From Spirosoma sp. KCTC 42546 (GTDB lineage: Bacteria > Bacteroidota > Bacteroidia > Cytophagales > Spirosomataceae): a DNA stretch of 64,000 bases. The notes below the pieces were generated by a model, which saw nothing but the letters and a program-made list of their open reading frames with translations, had not been told where the DNA came from and did no database searches. Positions 26,260 to 34,957 of the stretch are shown here, in pieces; the first letter of the stretch is position 1, and each line of letters opens with the position of its first letter. The translations under genes and the position numbers were made by a program. The stretch lies in the NCBI RefSeq assembly GCF_006965485.1, contig NZ_CP041360.1:6118501-6182500 (forward strand). The letters are read 5' to 3'.

Positions 26260-29124
26260 TTACTCCTCCAGCACCTTGGCAATCAACGCCTGGAGTTCAT
26301 GAGTTTCGTGCGAATGATCCAGTTTACCCACCCGGTCGTTCAGGTCTTTCAGCACTTTCCTGGCATCGTCTGTACCGATGGCCGCGATCCGCTGAATGGT
26401 GTAGGGCAGTTGCTTGGGCATTTTTGATTTTTGGGCCATTTCCAACGCCCGTTTCATGTCGATGGCTGCTAGCGGTTCAGACGCATACCAAAGCAGTAAC
26501 GGCAGGTTATGATCGTCTTTATCCTCCGATTTCTGAACCAATGCCTCCAGCACCTCCCAACGCTGGCTCGGCTCCAGCCGAAGCATAGCCGAAGTCAGAT
26601 AAAGTCGTACCAGCGCCGAGTTATCTGATTGCGCCAGAGCGGCTAACCGTTTCAGCGTTTCTGTAGAAACGGCTTTGTTTTCGGCCAAAAGTTGTATGGC
26701 CCAGCTTCTGACGTATTCATTTTCATTGCTCAGCAAATCAGCCAGTTCCTTTTCGGTCAGACCTTTGGTCACGTGAAGGGCCCAAAGCGCGCGAAGTTTA
26801 CGGGTAGCATCGGGGTTTTTAGCGAGAATTTCTTTCAGAGCTTTATGCACCTTCTTATTCGGGCCACGCTCCTGCAAAATGGTTCGAGCCTGACGCACAT
26901 ACCATTCGTTTGGATTTAGCTGGGCAGCAACCAACTCCATGTCCGATGCCTTGGTCAGATCCACCTGTACCCATTTATCGTTTTCATGGGAGATTCTGAA
27001 AATACGGCCCATGGTTTTGTCGTGTACATCTGGATTAGGGCTGTGACATTGGTTTTTATCGTACCAGTCAATAGCCCAAACCGATCCACTGGCATCGTAC
27101 TTGAAATTCAGCCACTGCGACCAGGAATCGTTCATGGCCATGAAATCAGGTTTGTGGGTAACCACATAGCCTGAACCCGTACGGGTTGGGTGATCCTGGT
27201 TAAACCGGGCTCCGTTGATATTATTCATAAAAATATCATTGCGGTAGTCCTGGGGCCAGCTACCGCCGAGGTAGATCATAGCTCCGGAATGGGCATGACC
27301 ACCACCCGCCGAAGCCGACCGGAAGTTACCGGCATGCGGTCCCCGTTCGCCCAGCCAGTGTACGTGGTCGGCATGGGTTTTAATGTCGTCGTAGGTATAG
27401 GGGTTAAAATGCTTGCCACCCTGACGCTGGTACCGTCCGCCCTGGATCATGTGATACATGTGCGGAATAACACAGGCCGTGATGAATGCATGCCCGTAGT
27501 CGTTGAAATCAAGTCCCCAGGGATTGCTAGTTCCTTCGGCAAAGAGTTCGAACTGGTGGGTGGTTGGATGATACCGCCACACACCCGCGTTCAATTTCGT
27601 TCGTTCCGAATCAGGAGCGCCTGGCTTACCAACATTCGAGTGGGTAAATACGCCGTGGGTGCCGTACAGCCAGCCATCGGGTCCCCAACGCAGACTGTTC
27701 AGCGTTTCGTGAGTATCCTGAGTACCCCAGCCATCGAGCAGCTTTTGAGGTGGTCCGGTTGGTTTGTCGTTTTTAAAATCTGCCGGAATGAACAATAGAT
27801 ACGGTGCGGCCCCAATCCATACACCCCCCATACCCACTTCAATACCACTAACCAGGTTCAGTCCTTCGGTAAAGACCTTCTTCTTGTCTAGTGTTCCATC
27901 GCCATTCGTATCTTCAAAAATAAGGATGCGGTCTCGGCCCTGACCTTCGGGAGCCGGAACGGGATAGGTGTGTGATTCAACTACCCAAAGTCGGCCACGG
28001 GGGTCGAGCGTAAAACAGATTGGTTTGACAATATCCGGTTCGGCGGCTGCCAGTTTGATGGTAAACCCGTTGGGGGGCGTCATGGCCTGAGCCGCTTTGA
28101 GACCAGAAAGGCCCGCATTCAGGACGGGATCTAAGGGGGGTAGTATGATAATGTCTTTTTGTTTCAGCTCATTCGGGAAGTTCGGGCGGGTGGGATAAAA
28201 CAGAAACTCATCAAAATTGATATGCGCCCATTTATCATTCGGGATGTAAGGAATCTGCGAAATACCGGTCTCGTTGTCGACAATCCGAATGAAGATATCC
28301 TGATTCAGATACGGTTGTAAATCAACCACAACCGGCTGAAGGGTTGCCCGCCCCTGCCCTGTACTGTGAAAAATGACTTTATCTGTACTGGCCTGAACAA
28401 GTTCTACCCGCGTATCCTGCAACGCCCCACCCGACACCCGAAACGCAGCAAAGGGCTGTGTGACCGTAAACGGTACCGATGTTAACGTACCGATCTGCTT
28501 ATAGTTTGTGGTGCCTCCGCTGCTCAGGAAATACGTTCCGGCAAAACCAATCGTCATGTCTTTTTCATGAACAGGAGATGGGTCCTGATCGAAAATCGGG
28601 CTGGTAAACGCATCGCCGGTAGCGGTCCAGTCTTTCAGCGTACCCGTCTCGAAATTCAGATTTAGGGGTTGTCCGTTTTTCATGGGCACCTGTCCGGCAA
28701 TGGTTGCTGTTGAGATGGTCCCTTCTACTACCTCAAAACTTCCAACCATACCCGCAGCCCGGTGGCCCGGAACGGTACAGTAATAGGTATCGCTTTTATC
28801 GGCAGTAAATGTGATACTGGTGCTCGCTCCCTTCTCCTGAATGGTCTTGCTTTTGAGACCCAGTTTTTCCAGAGCGATATCGTGCGTCATTAGCTCGGTA
28901 TCCGTAATGGTAATGCGGACCCGGTCGCCTTTATTGGCCTTTAACGTCGGATTACGGGTTCCGTCCTTGGCAAAGTAGCCCAGCATAGATGCTTCCAGTC
29001 CATACTCCCGGTCAACCTTCTCGGTTTCCTGAGCAGGCTTCGGTTTGGCAGACTGTGCCGTGCTGTACGTACTGGGCAGAAGAATGACAGAAAAAAAGAG
29101 GATGAACAAACGAAATTTAGGCAT
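26260..29124 (-). CDS. Azurin-like/PVC-type dehydrogenase beta-propeller/HEAT-repeat fusion protein
   Basis: This exported protein of about 954 residues has a signal peptide (MPKFRLFILFFSVILLPSTYSTAQ; the start at 29124 is preferred over 29151). An azurin/plastocyanin-like domain (about 40-140) has type 1 copper ligands visible as THDIA and YYCTVPGHRAAGM. A lectin-like region (about 155-320) follows. A large beta-propeller (about 345-720) has the pattern of the membrane-bound dehydrogenases annotated in Planctomycetes and Bacteroidota (GFTIKLAAAEPDIVKPICFTLDPRGRLWVVE). An alpha-helical HEAT-like region (about 730-940) is last. There is no CxxCH haem motif, unlike many relatives. An oxidation role on sugars is suggested by the family, not shown. 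Confidence 0.78.
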   Translation of the reverse strand: MPKFRLFILFFSVILLPSTYSTAQSAKPKPAQETEKVDREYGLEASMLGYFAKDGTRNPTLKANKGDRVRITITDTELMTHDIALEKLGLKSKTIQEKGASTSITFTADKSDTYYCTVPGHRAAGMVGSFEVVEGTISTATIAGQVPMKNGQPLNLNFETGTLKDWTATGDAFTSPIFDQDPSPVHEKDMTIGFAGTYFLSSGGTTNYKQIGTLTSVPFTVTQPFAAFRVSGGALQDTRVELVQASTDKVIFHSTGQGRATLQPVVVDLQPYLNQDIFIRIVDNETGISQIPYIPNDKWAHINFDEFLFYPTRPNFPNELKQKDIIILPPLDPVLNAGLSGLKAAQAMTPPNGFTIKLAAAEPDIVKPICFTLDPRGRLWVVESHTYPVPAPEGQGRDRILIFEDTNGDGTLDKKKVFTEGLNLVSGIEVGMGGVWIGAAPYLLFIPADFKNDKPTGPPQKLLDGWGTQDTHETLNSLRWGPDGWLYGTHGVFTHSNVGKPGAPDSERTKLNAGVWRYHPTTHQFELFAEGTSNPWGLDFNDYGHAFITACVIPHMYHMIQGGRYQRQGGKHFNPYTYDDIKTHADHVHWLGERGPHAGNFRSASAGGGHAHSGAMIYLGGSWPQDYRNDIFMNNINGARFNQDHPTRTGSGYVVTHKPDFMAMNDSWSQWLNFKYDASGSVWAIDWYDKNQCHSPNPDVHDKTMGRIFRISHENDKWVQVDLTKASDMELVAAQLNPNEWYVRQARTILQERGPNKKVHKALKEILAKNPDATRKLRALWALHVTKGLTEKELADLLSNENEYVRSWAIQLLAENKAVSTETLKRLAALAQSDNSALVRLYLTSAMLRLEPSQRWEVLEALVQKSEDKDDHNLPLLLWYASEPLAAIDMKRALEMAQKSKMPKQLPYTIQRIAAIGTDDARKVLKDLNDRVGKLDHSHETHELQALIAKVLEE

Positions 29125-29219
29125 AGGAATAAGTCGTAAATTGTTCAACATTAGGCAAGTTACTAATTTTCAAATGGGTGAGTAAGCGCATTCTATTTGG
29201 CCAGCGGCTAGTTGGGTAT

Positions 29220-29909
29220 TTACAACTCAGATATTGTCAGGTCTCGGAATTCAACCTGGGCGACCCCTCCGCTATGGATCTGAACGGCAATGACTCCTTT
29301 TTGAGGGATTTTACTATCTTTTTCAATGTAGTCGCAGGTTTTCACGCCATTGATGTACAACTCGTGCCGGTTGCCTTTACAGCGGATGATGTAGCTATTC
29401 CAGCCGTCTTCTTTCAGGATACGCTTCAGAATGCTCAAGTCTCCGCTTACTAATTTCTCCCGTCGATGTTCATCATATAGGTCACCCCAGTAACCATTGC
29501 CAATGTCGGCCTGATAGCCAATGATTTTAGTACCCTCAAGGATAGATCGGTATTGAATGCCACTATTGATCATGCCCGTAGCCGGATCGCCATGCAGTCG
29601 AAACAGGCAGCGAAATTCAAAATCGCCGTATTCTTTTAGGGTATGCAGATAGGTGTTTTCCGGAATCTTTTTAACACCGTCACCGCTTTTAATCATGCTG
29701 TCGGCTACAGACCATAAGGCTGCCTGTGCCGGATCGACGGTTTTCCAGCCAGTCAGGGTTTTTCCATCAAATAAGGATACTGTTTTCCCCGGTGATTGGG
29801 CAAAAACCGGTAATCCACCCACGATTTGACAGAATACAATAAGGTGTAAGGTTAGAAATCGGCCTGAATAGCCTGACCCAGAAAAAAAACAATTCCAATA
29901 TGATCTCAT
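29220..29909 (-). CDS. DUF1080 family protein (3-keto-disaccharide hydrolase-like)
   Basis: A protein of about 229 residues with a signal peptide ending near GLPVFAQ. The diagnostic DUF1080 start VSLFDGKTLTGWK lies at about residues 44-56. It is followed by EYGDFEFRCLFRLHGDPATGMINSGIQYRS and a C-terminal IAVQIHSGGVAQVEFRDLTI strand pattern. The fold is a concanavalin-like jelly roll. Some DUF1080 proteins hydrolyse 3-keto-glucosides produced by oxidoreductases, which would fit the neighbouring dehydrogenase-like protein. An earlier ATG at 29963 gives a longer N-terminus; the ATG at 29909 fits the signal peptide better. Confidence 0.83.
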   Translation of the reverse strand: MRSYWNCFFSGSGYSGRFLTLHLIVFCQIVGGLPVFAQSPGKTVSLFDGKTLTGWKTVDPAQAALWSVADSMIKSGDGVKKIPENTYLHTLKEYGDFEFRCLFRLHGDPATGMINSGIQYRSILEGTKIIGYQADIGNGYWGDLYDEHRREKLVSGDLSILKRILKEDGWNSYIIRCKGNRHELYINGVKTCDYIEKDSKIPQKGVIAVQIHSGGVAQVEFRDLTISEL

Positions 29910-30003
29910 CCTTTTCCTAATTTCGGATACTGTCCTGCTTGTGTCTCTATAAAGTGGCAGCAATCCCCCTTATTACTCATTAGGTTAGGGTGTATTTATT
30001 TTT

Positions 30004-30072
30004 TAGACAGGATTACAGGGTTAACAGGTTTTTTATCCCCTGACAACCCTGTTGCTCACATAATCCTGTCTA
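30004..30072. repeat. Long imperfect hairpin with outer arms TAGACAGGATTA
   Basis: The outer 12-bp arms (30004-30015 and 30061-30072) are perfect. Inside, CAGGGTTAACAGG pairs with CCTGACAACCCTG with two mismatches. It lies between the tannase stop and the DUF1080 gene, both on the minus strand. Confidence 0.75.
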
Positions 30073-30166
30073 CAAGGAGGAACCACCTGTGCCGATAATC
30101 AGCCGAATTATACGTGGCCGAACCCCTCAGGCTACCCTTTAAATCAGTTAATTTATCTGGTAATAC

Positions 30167-31834
30167 TCACTTCAGGTATCGCTTGGCAGGAGCCAATACG
30201 TTGCCACGTGGATAATCGACACCCTGATAACTGGCGGGTGAGTTAGGATCTCCACGAGTATAGCTGGGAAGCTTCGGGTAGGGATAGACAGGTCGTAGGA
30301 ATCGAACGCCATTAGCAGGCACTCCACCCGTAAAAGCTGTCGCAATCAGTTTATCGGGTGTAATACCCTTTTCGACCCAATTTATAAGAGCCGTTACTAT
30401 ATCATGCTCGCTATCCTGAGGAACATTGAGGGCCAGAGTCTGCCCACAATCGTTTAGTCCCGGTCCGCCACTACAATGAGCCATTCCTGGAATCAGGTAG
30501 AAGCGAAAGAAATCCGTCGTTCGGTTTAGTCCTCCCTGCGCTTCAATTACCCGCTCATAATACGTAACGGCATCCTGAAAAGGAACAAGGGGATCGGCCG
30601 TCCCCGAATACATGATTAGCTTTCCGCCCCGCTTTTTCAGGGGCTCTAAATCAGGATTGTTCGCGTTTAAGATCGGCGCTAGCAGTGAATCCATCTTGTC
30701 CTGATCCCGATCAAAGTCAAAGGTCGAATAGTCGAAGTTGCTGCCAAACACCCATTTGTACTGGTAAAAAAGTGAAGGGGGAGACTGTTTGGGATTTTGT
30801 TGATACTCCAACCCGGCTCCTGAATTTTCGCTCCCCAAGGGTATCGGCGTATAAATTCGCTCGCCCGTCCGGGGATTGGTTGGGCCAGCGTAGATTTTTT
30901 TCAGAGCCGTCACTTGAGCGCTGGTGAAGCAAGTACCATCGTCAGTACCATTGGGGCATTTGGGAAGCGTTTCCGGATCGAACTGGCAGGCACGGGGATC
31001 GGTCAGGAAGTTATCGCCGGGCGCGCCCCCATCTTTACCGGCACAGGCGTTGATTACAGCACTGGTGAGTAGGGCTATCTTTTCCTTTGGCAGAAACGCG
31101 CTGCCCGGTACCTGATTCGTCACCTTATAATTCCAGACAAAACCCGTATGTAAGTGAGTCCGGTTATTGGCGGGGGCTCCAGCCAGAATTCCGTTGTAAT
31201 CATCGGGATACCGCTGCGCTTCCATTAACGCTTGTTGCCCACCCGTTGAGCAACCTGCGAAATAGGCATGGTGGAATGGCTTTTTGTAATACGCCTGGGT
31301 AACGGCCTTGGCAGTCATGGTCATTTCGTGCGTAGCCCGGTACCCAAAATCCACCCATCGTTCAGGGTGGCCAACGGCCTCGTTGGCGTTGGGCGACGTT
31401 CCCATATCGGTATTGGTCGTTGCAAAGCCACGTTTTAACCCATTAGCCAGTGCTGAATACGAAATACCCCCCGCCCCTCCGCCGGTACCCGTACCCAGAA
31501 ATCGCTCATTCCAATTGGTCTGCGGAAGCCACACTTCAATCCGAATGGTTGATTCCGGCCTGGGCTTTAGCGTAGCCGCCACCCGGCAAAAAGCAGGTAG
31601 ATTAGCAATGGCCTGACTACTACCCGGTGGTGTGAACGACCCCGCCGGTACACAGTCAGCCGTGGTAATGGTAGCTCCCGGAAATGTCATAGCCGCAAGT
31701 CGTTGGCAGGCGCACTCAGCCGTAGTTGATGAACTACCCGTCGTATTCGGTGCACGTTGGGTCTGGGCATGCAGGCCAGGCGTATTCAGCAGAAAAAGAA
31801 GCGCAACGGCGAACAGATAGTTTTTATAAACCAT
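30167..31834 (-). CDS. Tannase/feruloyl esterase family alpha/beta hydrolase
   Basis: This 555-residue secreted esterase has a signal peptide (MVYKNYLFAVALLFLLNTPGLHAQ). The nucleophile elbow is FAGCSTGGQQALMEAQRYPDDYNGILAGAPA. Downstream a catalytic Asp lies in GTADPLVPFQ and the His in GMAHCSGG. The Cys of GCSTGG and the Cys of AHCSG fit the CS-D-HC disulfide arrangement described for fungal tannase and feruloyl esterase. Several further cysteines suggest disulfides in the lid region (CQFDPETLPKCPNGTDDGTC). It would release gallate, ferulate or related aromatic acids from plant esters. The true substrate is not known. An exported intradiol dioxygenase lies 14 kb away. Confidence 0.9.
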   Translation of the reverse strand: MVYKNYLFAVALLFLLNTPGLHAQTQRAPNTTGSSSTTAECACQRLAAMTFPGATITTADCVPAGSFTPPGSSQAIANLPAFCRVAATLKPRPESTIRIEVWLPQTNWNERFLGTGTGGGAGGISYSALANGLKRGFATTNTDMGTSPNANEAVGHPERWVDFGYRATHEMTMTAKAVTQAYYKKPFHHAYFAGCSTGGQQALMEAQRYPDDYNGILAGAPANNRTHLHTGFVWNYKVTNQVPGSAFLPKEKIALLTSAVINACAGKDGGAPGDNFLTDPRACQFDPETLPKCPNGTDDGTCFTSAQVTALKKIYAGPTNPRTGERIYTPIPLGSENSGAGLEYQQNPKQSPPSLFYQYKWVFGSNFDYSTFDFDRDQDKMDSLLAPILNANNPDLEPLKKRGGKLIMYSGTADPLVPFQDAVTYYERVIEAQGGLNRTTDFFRFYLIPGMAHCSGGPGLNDCGQTLALNVPQDSEHDIVTALINWVEKGITPDKLIATAFTGGVPANGVRFLRPVYPYPKLPSYTRGDPNSPASYQGVDYPRGNVLAPAKRYLK

Positions 31835-31882
31835 GTTGATTACCAGTGAATCGGTTCAGGAATTGAGTTCTGTAGCGTTTAG

Positions 31883-31907
31883 GGACGTATTCGTACCCAA
31901 TACGTCC
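31883..31907. promoter_or_regulatory. Dyad upstream of the tannase gene
   Basis: GGACGTATT and AATACGTCC form a perfect 9-bp dyad around a 7-nt centre, about 50 nt upstream of the tannase ATG. It is a candidate operator or leader hairpin; no binding protein is indicated. Confidence 0.4.
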
Positions 31908-32040
31908 TCTCTTCTAAACCCGAATAACCTTAGTCCTTACTTACGTCCTGCCCCTAAAGAAGCTAAACAGGAAAGCGGTAACCAGGAGGCTTGACCGACT
32001 TCATTCTCAATTAATTTAGAAAGATTTCAAATAGATGTAC

Positions 32041-32068
32041 TTTGATAGACTATCTGCTTGTATATTTG
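32041..32068 (+). promoter_or_regulatory. Bacteroidota-type promoter for the small gene at 32098
   Basis: TATATTTG (32061-32068) matches the TAnnTTTG -7 element of Bacteroidota. TTTG at 32041-32044 lies 16 nt before it, near the position of the -33 element. The following ATG at 32098 is 29 nt downstream, which supports that start over the in-frame ATG at 32035. Confidence 0.55.
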
Positions 32069-32097
32069 TGTCAACTAGAAGTGGAATACTCAAAACT

Positions 32098-32445
32098 ATG
32101 CAAGTAAAGTACACGGCTGAATTATACCGTAACGAGAAAGGGGCAACTTATCAGTGTGATCTTACGAATCGGGTCATTGTTGAGTTTATCGATCTTGAGA
32201 TTCAGTTTAGAGTGCAGGATTTTGCTGCGTTTCGGCGGAAAGTCAATACCATAGATATCAAGGCAATGTTGTTCGATCTGTCGGATGCGGGCGATTTTAA
32301 AGTCCTGGAATCGCCAGCCAACCAACTGGCACATCGCCTTACGCTTTGTGAGATCATTCAACTTCGTGACCTGCTCAACGGCACAAAGTTCGCTCTGGAT
32401 CTCAGATCAATGCTTCAGGAAACATTGGGCGAACTGGTAGCTTAA
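32098..32445 (+). CDS. Small protein of unknown function upstream of ferritin
   Basis: A protein of about 115 residues beginning MQVKYTAELYRNEKGATYQC. It has two cysteines in its first half region and an alternating hydrophobic pattern suggestive of a small alpha/beta domain. The pattern ELYRNEKGATYQCDLTNRVIVEF recalls the DUF6686-type proteins of Bacteroidota, though I am not sure of this. No signal peptide. It precedes the ferritin gene by about 116 nt on the same strand and may be functionally linked to it. Confidence 0.55.
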   Translation: MQVKYTAELYRNEKGATYQCDLTNRVIVEFIDLEIQFRVQDFAAFRRKVNTIDIKAMLFDLSDAGDFKVLESPANQLAHRLTLCEIIQLRDLLNGTKFALDLRSMLQETLGELVA

Positions 32446-32561
32446 GTATCAGTAGTTTTTTTGTTAGACTGATTCTAAATTTTCGGCAAATTCTTCTTGT
32501 TCAAACAACAAAGGTCTATTTTGCGTCTTATAAATTAAGAACCGCCTAAAACTATATAGCT

Positions 32562-33083
32562 ATGAAGGATTTGCTCCGTATGCGCACCTCGTTGAAAGAG
32601 GAAATTGAGATTGCGCTGAACGCTCAGGTAAAAATGGAAGCTGAAGCTTCTCAGAAATACCTGGCTATGGCCGCCTGGTTAGAGCAAAATGGCTACGAAA
32701 AGTCGGCTAATTATTTCTACAAACAGTCGGACGAAGAGCGTGGGCATTGCCTGAAAATATTCCGTTATATTACAGAAGTAGGTGGCATCGCCATAACCCC
32801 TACGGTTGGCGAAGTGCAACAGGAATACGCCACCTTCAGAAGTGTTTTCGAACTAGCTTTACAGAGCGAAATAGCCGTTACCTATGCTATTAATCGGATC
32901 GTGAGCAAATGTCGTCAGGCAGAAGACTACGCCACAGAAGAGTTTATGATGTGGTTTGTGAAGGAGCAGCGTGAAGAAGAACGCAACGCCCGGCGCGCCC
33001 TCGAATTAATTGAACTCATTGAAGAAACAGGAACCGGTAAGTTTGTCCTTGATAAAGAGATCGCTAAAATCGGTGGTGAGTAA
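32562..33083 (+). CDS. Ferritin-like iron storage protein
   Basis: A 173-residue four-helix bundle protein. Ferroxidase-site residues are visible as the Glu in MEAEASQKYLAMAAWLE, the Glu-Glu-x-x-His of DEERGHCLKIF, the Glu in LQSEIAVTYAI and acidic residues in EQREEERNA. The lengths of the helices and the EVGGIAITP turn match bacterial ferritin (FtnA type) rather than bacterioferritin, since no haem Met position is evident. It stores iron as ferric oxide in a 24-mer cage. It ends at a strong terminator and faces a [2Fe-2S] protein gene. Confidence 0.9.
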   Translation: MKDLLRMRTSLKEEIEIALNAQVKMEAEASQKYLAMAAWLEQNGYEKSANYFYKQSDEERGHCLKIFRYITEVGGIAITPTVGEVQQEYATFRSVFELALQSEIAVTYAINRIVSKCRQAEDYATEEFMMWFVKEQREEERNARRALELIELIEETGTGKFVLDKEIAKIGGE

Positions 33084-33109
33084 TAAAGGTTCGTCAAACC
33101 TATCTTAGT

Positions 33110-33146
33110 AAAAAATCCAGCACCTCAATCAGGTGCTGGATTTTTT
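33110..33146. terminator. Bidirectional terminator between ferritin and [2Fe-2S] protein
   Basis: Arms AAAAAATCCAGCACCT and AGGTGCTGGATTTTTT form a perfect 16-bp stem around a 5-nt loop. Both orientations end in a T run. The right end overlaps the stop codon of the minus-strand gene. Confidence 0.92.
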
Positions 33147-33411
33147 ACTTTTCGAGAATCAACTCGTTGAAAAGCGACTGCACCTGCCATACCGAGACGT
33201 TGCTGAACCAACGATTTTGGGGCTGGAAACAAACAATAGGGGCTTCCTTACATCGGTCTGTGCAGTCTATTTTAATCAGTTCGACGGTGTCTTTTAAGCC
33301 ATGATCTCGAATCGACTCTTTCAGTTGTTTACGCACTTCTTTGTGTTTGCCGCATTTGCTGCCATCGCACACAAAAATGGATTTTTCGGGAAAATTTAGT
33401 TTATGACTCAC
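33145..33411 (-). CDS. Thioredoxin-like [2Fe-2S] ferredoxin domain protein
   Basis: An 88-residue cytoplasmic protein. Cysteines in CDGSKCGK and in CTDRCKEAPIVC are arranged as in thioredoxin-like [2Fe-2S] ferredoxins, such as the NuoE-like and (2Fe-2S) ferredoxin domain families. Likely an electron carrier or iron-sulfur sensor. It is the downstream neighbour of the zinc-ribbon/Toprim-like gene on the same strand and convergent to ferritin, so an iron-linked context is plausible but not proven. Confidence 0.8.
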   Translation of the reverse strand: MSHKLNFPEKSIFVCDGSKCGKHKEVRKQLKESIRDHGLKDTVELIKIDCTDRCKEAPIVCFQPQNRWFSNVSVWQVQSLFNELILEK

Positions 33412-33462
33412 GTTCTATACCTGCTCTACACCCAGTGATTACCCTACAAATATAGGGTGAAT

Positions 33463-34671
33463 TTAGCTGTCCCATTCGGGTGAGTACTCAATCCACTGGT
33501 CCAGTAAAAAATCCGCCAGGTCTAATCCAGCGTCTTTTTCCTCTTGGGTGGCATTATCTTCCAGATAGGTCGATACCGTAATCTGAAACCCCTGCGCGAG
33601 TAGATCCCCAGCCACCCGGTTCCAGCGATCAAAGGCACTCCCATCTTTCGAGAGGTCTGGAAAGAGTTCTATTTTTCGCCCGCGTAACGGAGCCAGTCGC
33701 TCTGCGTTTAAGTAAGATAAGGCCCCAACAGCCAGCCAGATAAAACCAGGGAAATAAGGAGTGCTGATAACCGCCGTTTTGGGTGCTTCGACAATAGCCA
33801 CCGGCTGATCGGCTGGGGCGGTCAGCAACTGTGGCAACCCAAATAAACAAGGCGACTTTTGAACATCATTACGCTCATCGAGGTAAGCCGCCAGCCAGGC
33901 TGGGTAAGGCTGGTTCAACGCATCGCACCGCCGGGCATAGGCTGAATGCACCCAGGAGGTTCTACTTCTCCGTTCACCATCCTTTACTACGTATTTGACC
34001 GTATGGAATGTATCGTCAAATAGTTTGATCTGGCCTCCCCGTATGCGCTCCAGTTCGTCGATGTACCAGAAAACACAAGCCCCCGGCCAACGGCCCGACG
34101 TACCAATAGCAAATCGCTTCAGTAGCGTATCGGCAACCGGCACCCCGAAATGGCGACGCAACAGGAACGCAAACTGATTGAGATGATAATGGCCCAGCGA
34201 CTGGTTAAAAACGTCTTCAGGAATCGTAAAAACCGGGCTCTGTTCAATAGGCAGCCCGTTTCCACCAGGGCGGGCTTCGGGCTGGTCAAACAAAAAAGCA
34301 GCAACCCGTTCGGCTTGTTCGAGGGTGGCGCTCTCCGTGTGAATCAGATTCGCAATGATGCTTTGTTTCGATACCCCTTTATGTTTCTGCTTAGCCGCGC
34401 TGGAAAACCAGGCCCGAGGTATAGGTTTGCTTGTGTAACGCGCTTTCACTTCATCAGCATACGACAGGCCAGATGGACCTTTCTGATACGGGTTGAGGTG
34501 ATAGCCACAATTACTTTCCCGATCACACCGGCCATACTGATCAGGTAACGGTTCACCGGTTTGCGTGTCTACATAGCGGCTTAACGTCCTGCGATGTTTA
34601 GGCCCACAATTCGGACAGTCCGTTTTGATTGCTTTTTTTGGTAACTGATATCGAAATGTAGTTTCAGGCAT
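33463..34671 (-). CDS. DUF6371-like zinc-ribbon/Toprim-like (primase-type) protein
   Basis: A protein of about 402 residues. Its N-terminus contains a zinc-ribbon pattern, CPNCGPKHRRTLSRYVD...GRCDRESNCGYHLNPY, as in bacterial primase zinc domains. The C-terminal half carries Toprim-like features: VAIVEAPKTAV (Glu and Lys of the VExxKTA motif), LAVGALSYL and LFPDLSKDGSAFDRW. I recall this architecture as DUF6371, often seen on Bacteroidota integrative elements. No integrase, relaxase or helicase neighbour is present here, so it is an orphan. An ATG ten codons upstream (34701) is an alternative start. Confidence 0.7.
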   Translation of the reverse strand: MPETTFRYQLPKKAIKTDCPNCGPKHRRTLSRYVDTQTGEPLPDQYGRCDRESNCGYHLNPYQKGPSGLSYADEVKARYTSKPIPRAWFSSAAKQKHKGVSKQSIIANLIHTESATLEQAERVAAFLFDQPEARPGGNGLPIEQSPVFTIPEDVFNQSLGHYHLNQFAFLLRRHFGVPVADTLLKRFAIGTSGRWPGACVFWYIDELERIRGGQIKLFDDTFHTVKYVVKDGERRSRTSWVHSAYARRCDALNQPYPAWLAAYLDERNDVQKSPCLFGLPQLLTAPADQPVAIVEAPKTAVISTPYFPGFIWLAVGALSYLNAERLAPLRGRKIELFPDLSKDGSAFDRWNRVAGDLLAQGFQITVSTYLEDNATQEEKDAGLDLADFLLDQWIEYSPEWDS

Positions 34672-34957
34672 GAGGCACTGTCTGAAATGAGAAGCATTCA
34701 AGTTATGGAATAACCGAATTTACGCAACAAACAGTGCCATTATACCGGCATATTGCAGTTATTCATAATCTTTAGTTAATCGATAGTTCAGCGTCAGGCT
34801 TAGGAATCCCTAAAAATTAATTCAGTCAATATATTAACAATGAGCGATTTAAATACGATTTTAGAGCAGCAATTAAGCGTTCTCTCTACGTTTATCATTG
34901 ATTATTCTGAATATCCATTTAATTTTCATCTGTTTATTTACTGTTACCTCCTAACCC

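Noticed and set aside
26260..29124. Cytochrome c domain in the dehydrogenase-like protein
   Set aside because: No CxxCH motif is present; the only candidate cysteines are in the copper domain.
33463..34671. Integrated mobile element around the primase-like gene
   Set aside because: No integrase, relaxase, direct repeats or tRNA gene was found around it, so an intact element is not supported.
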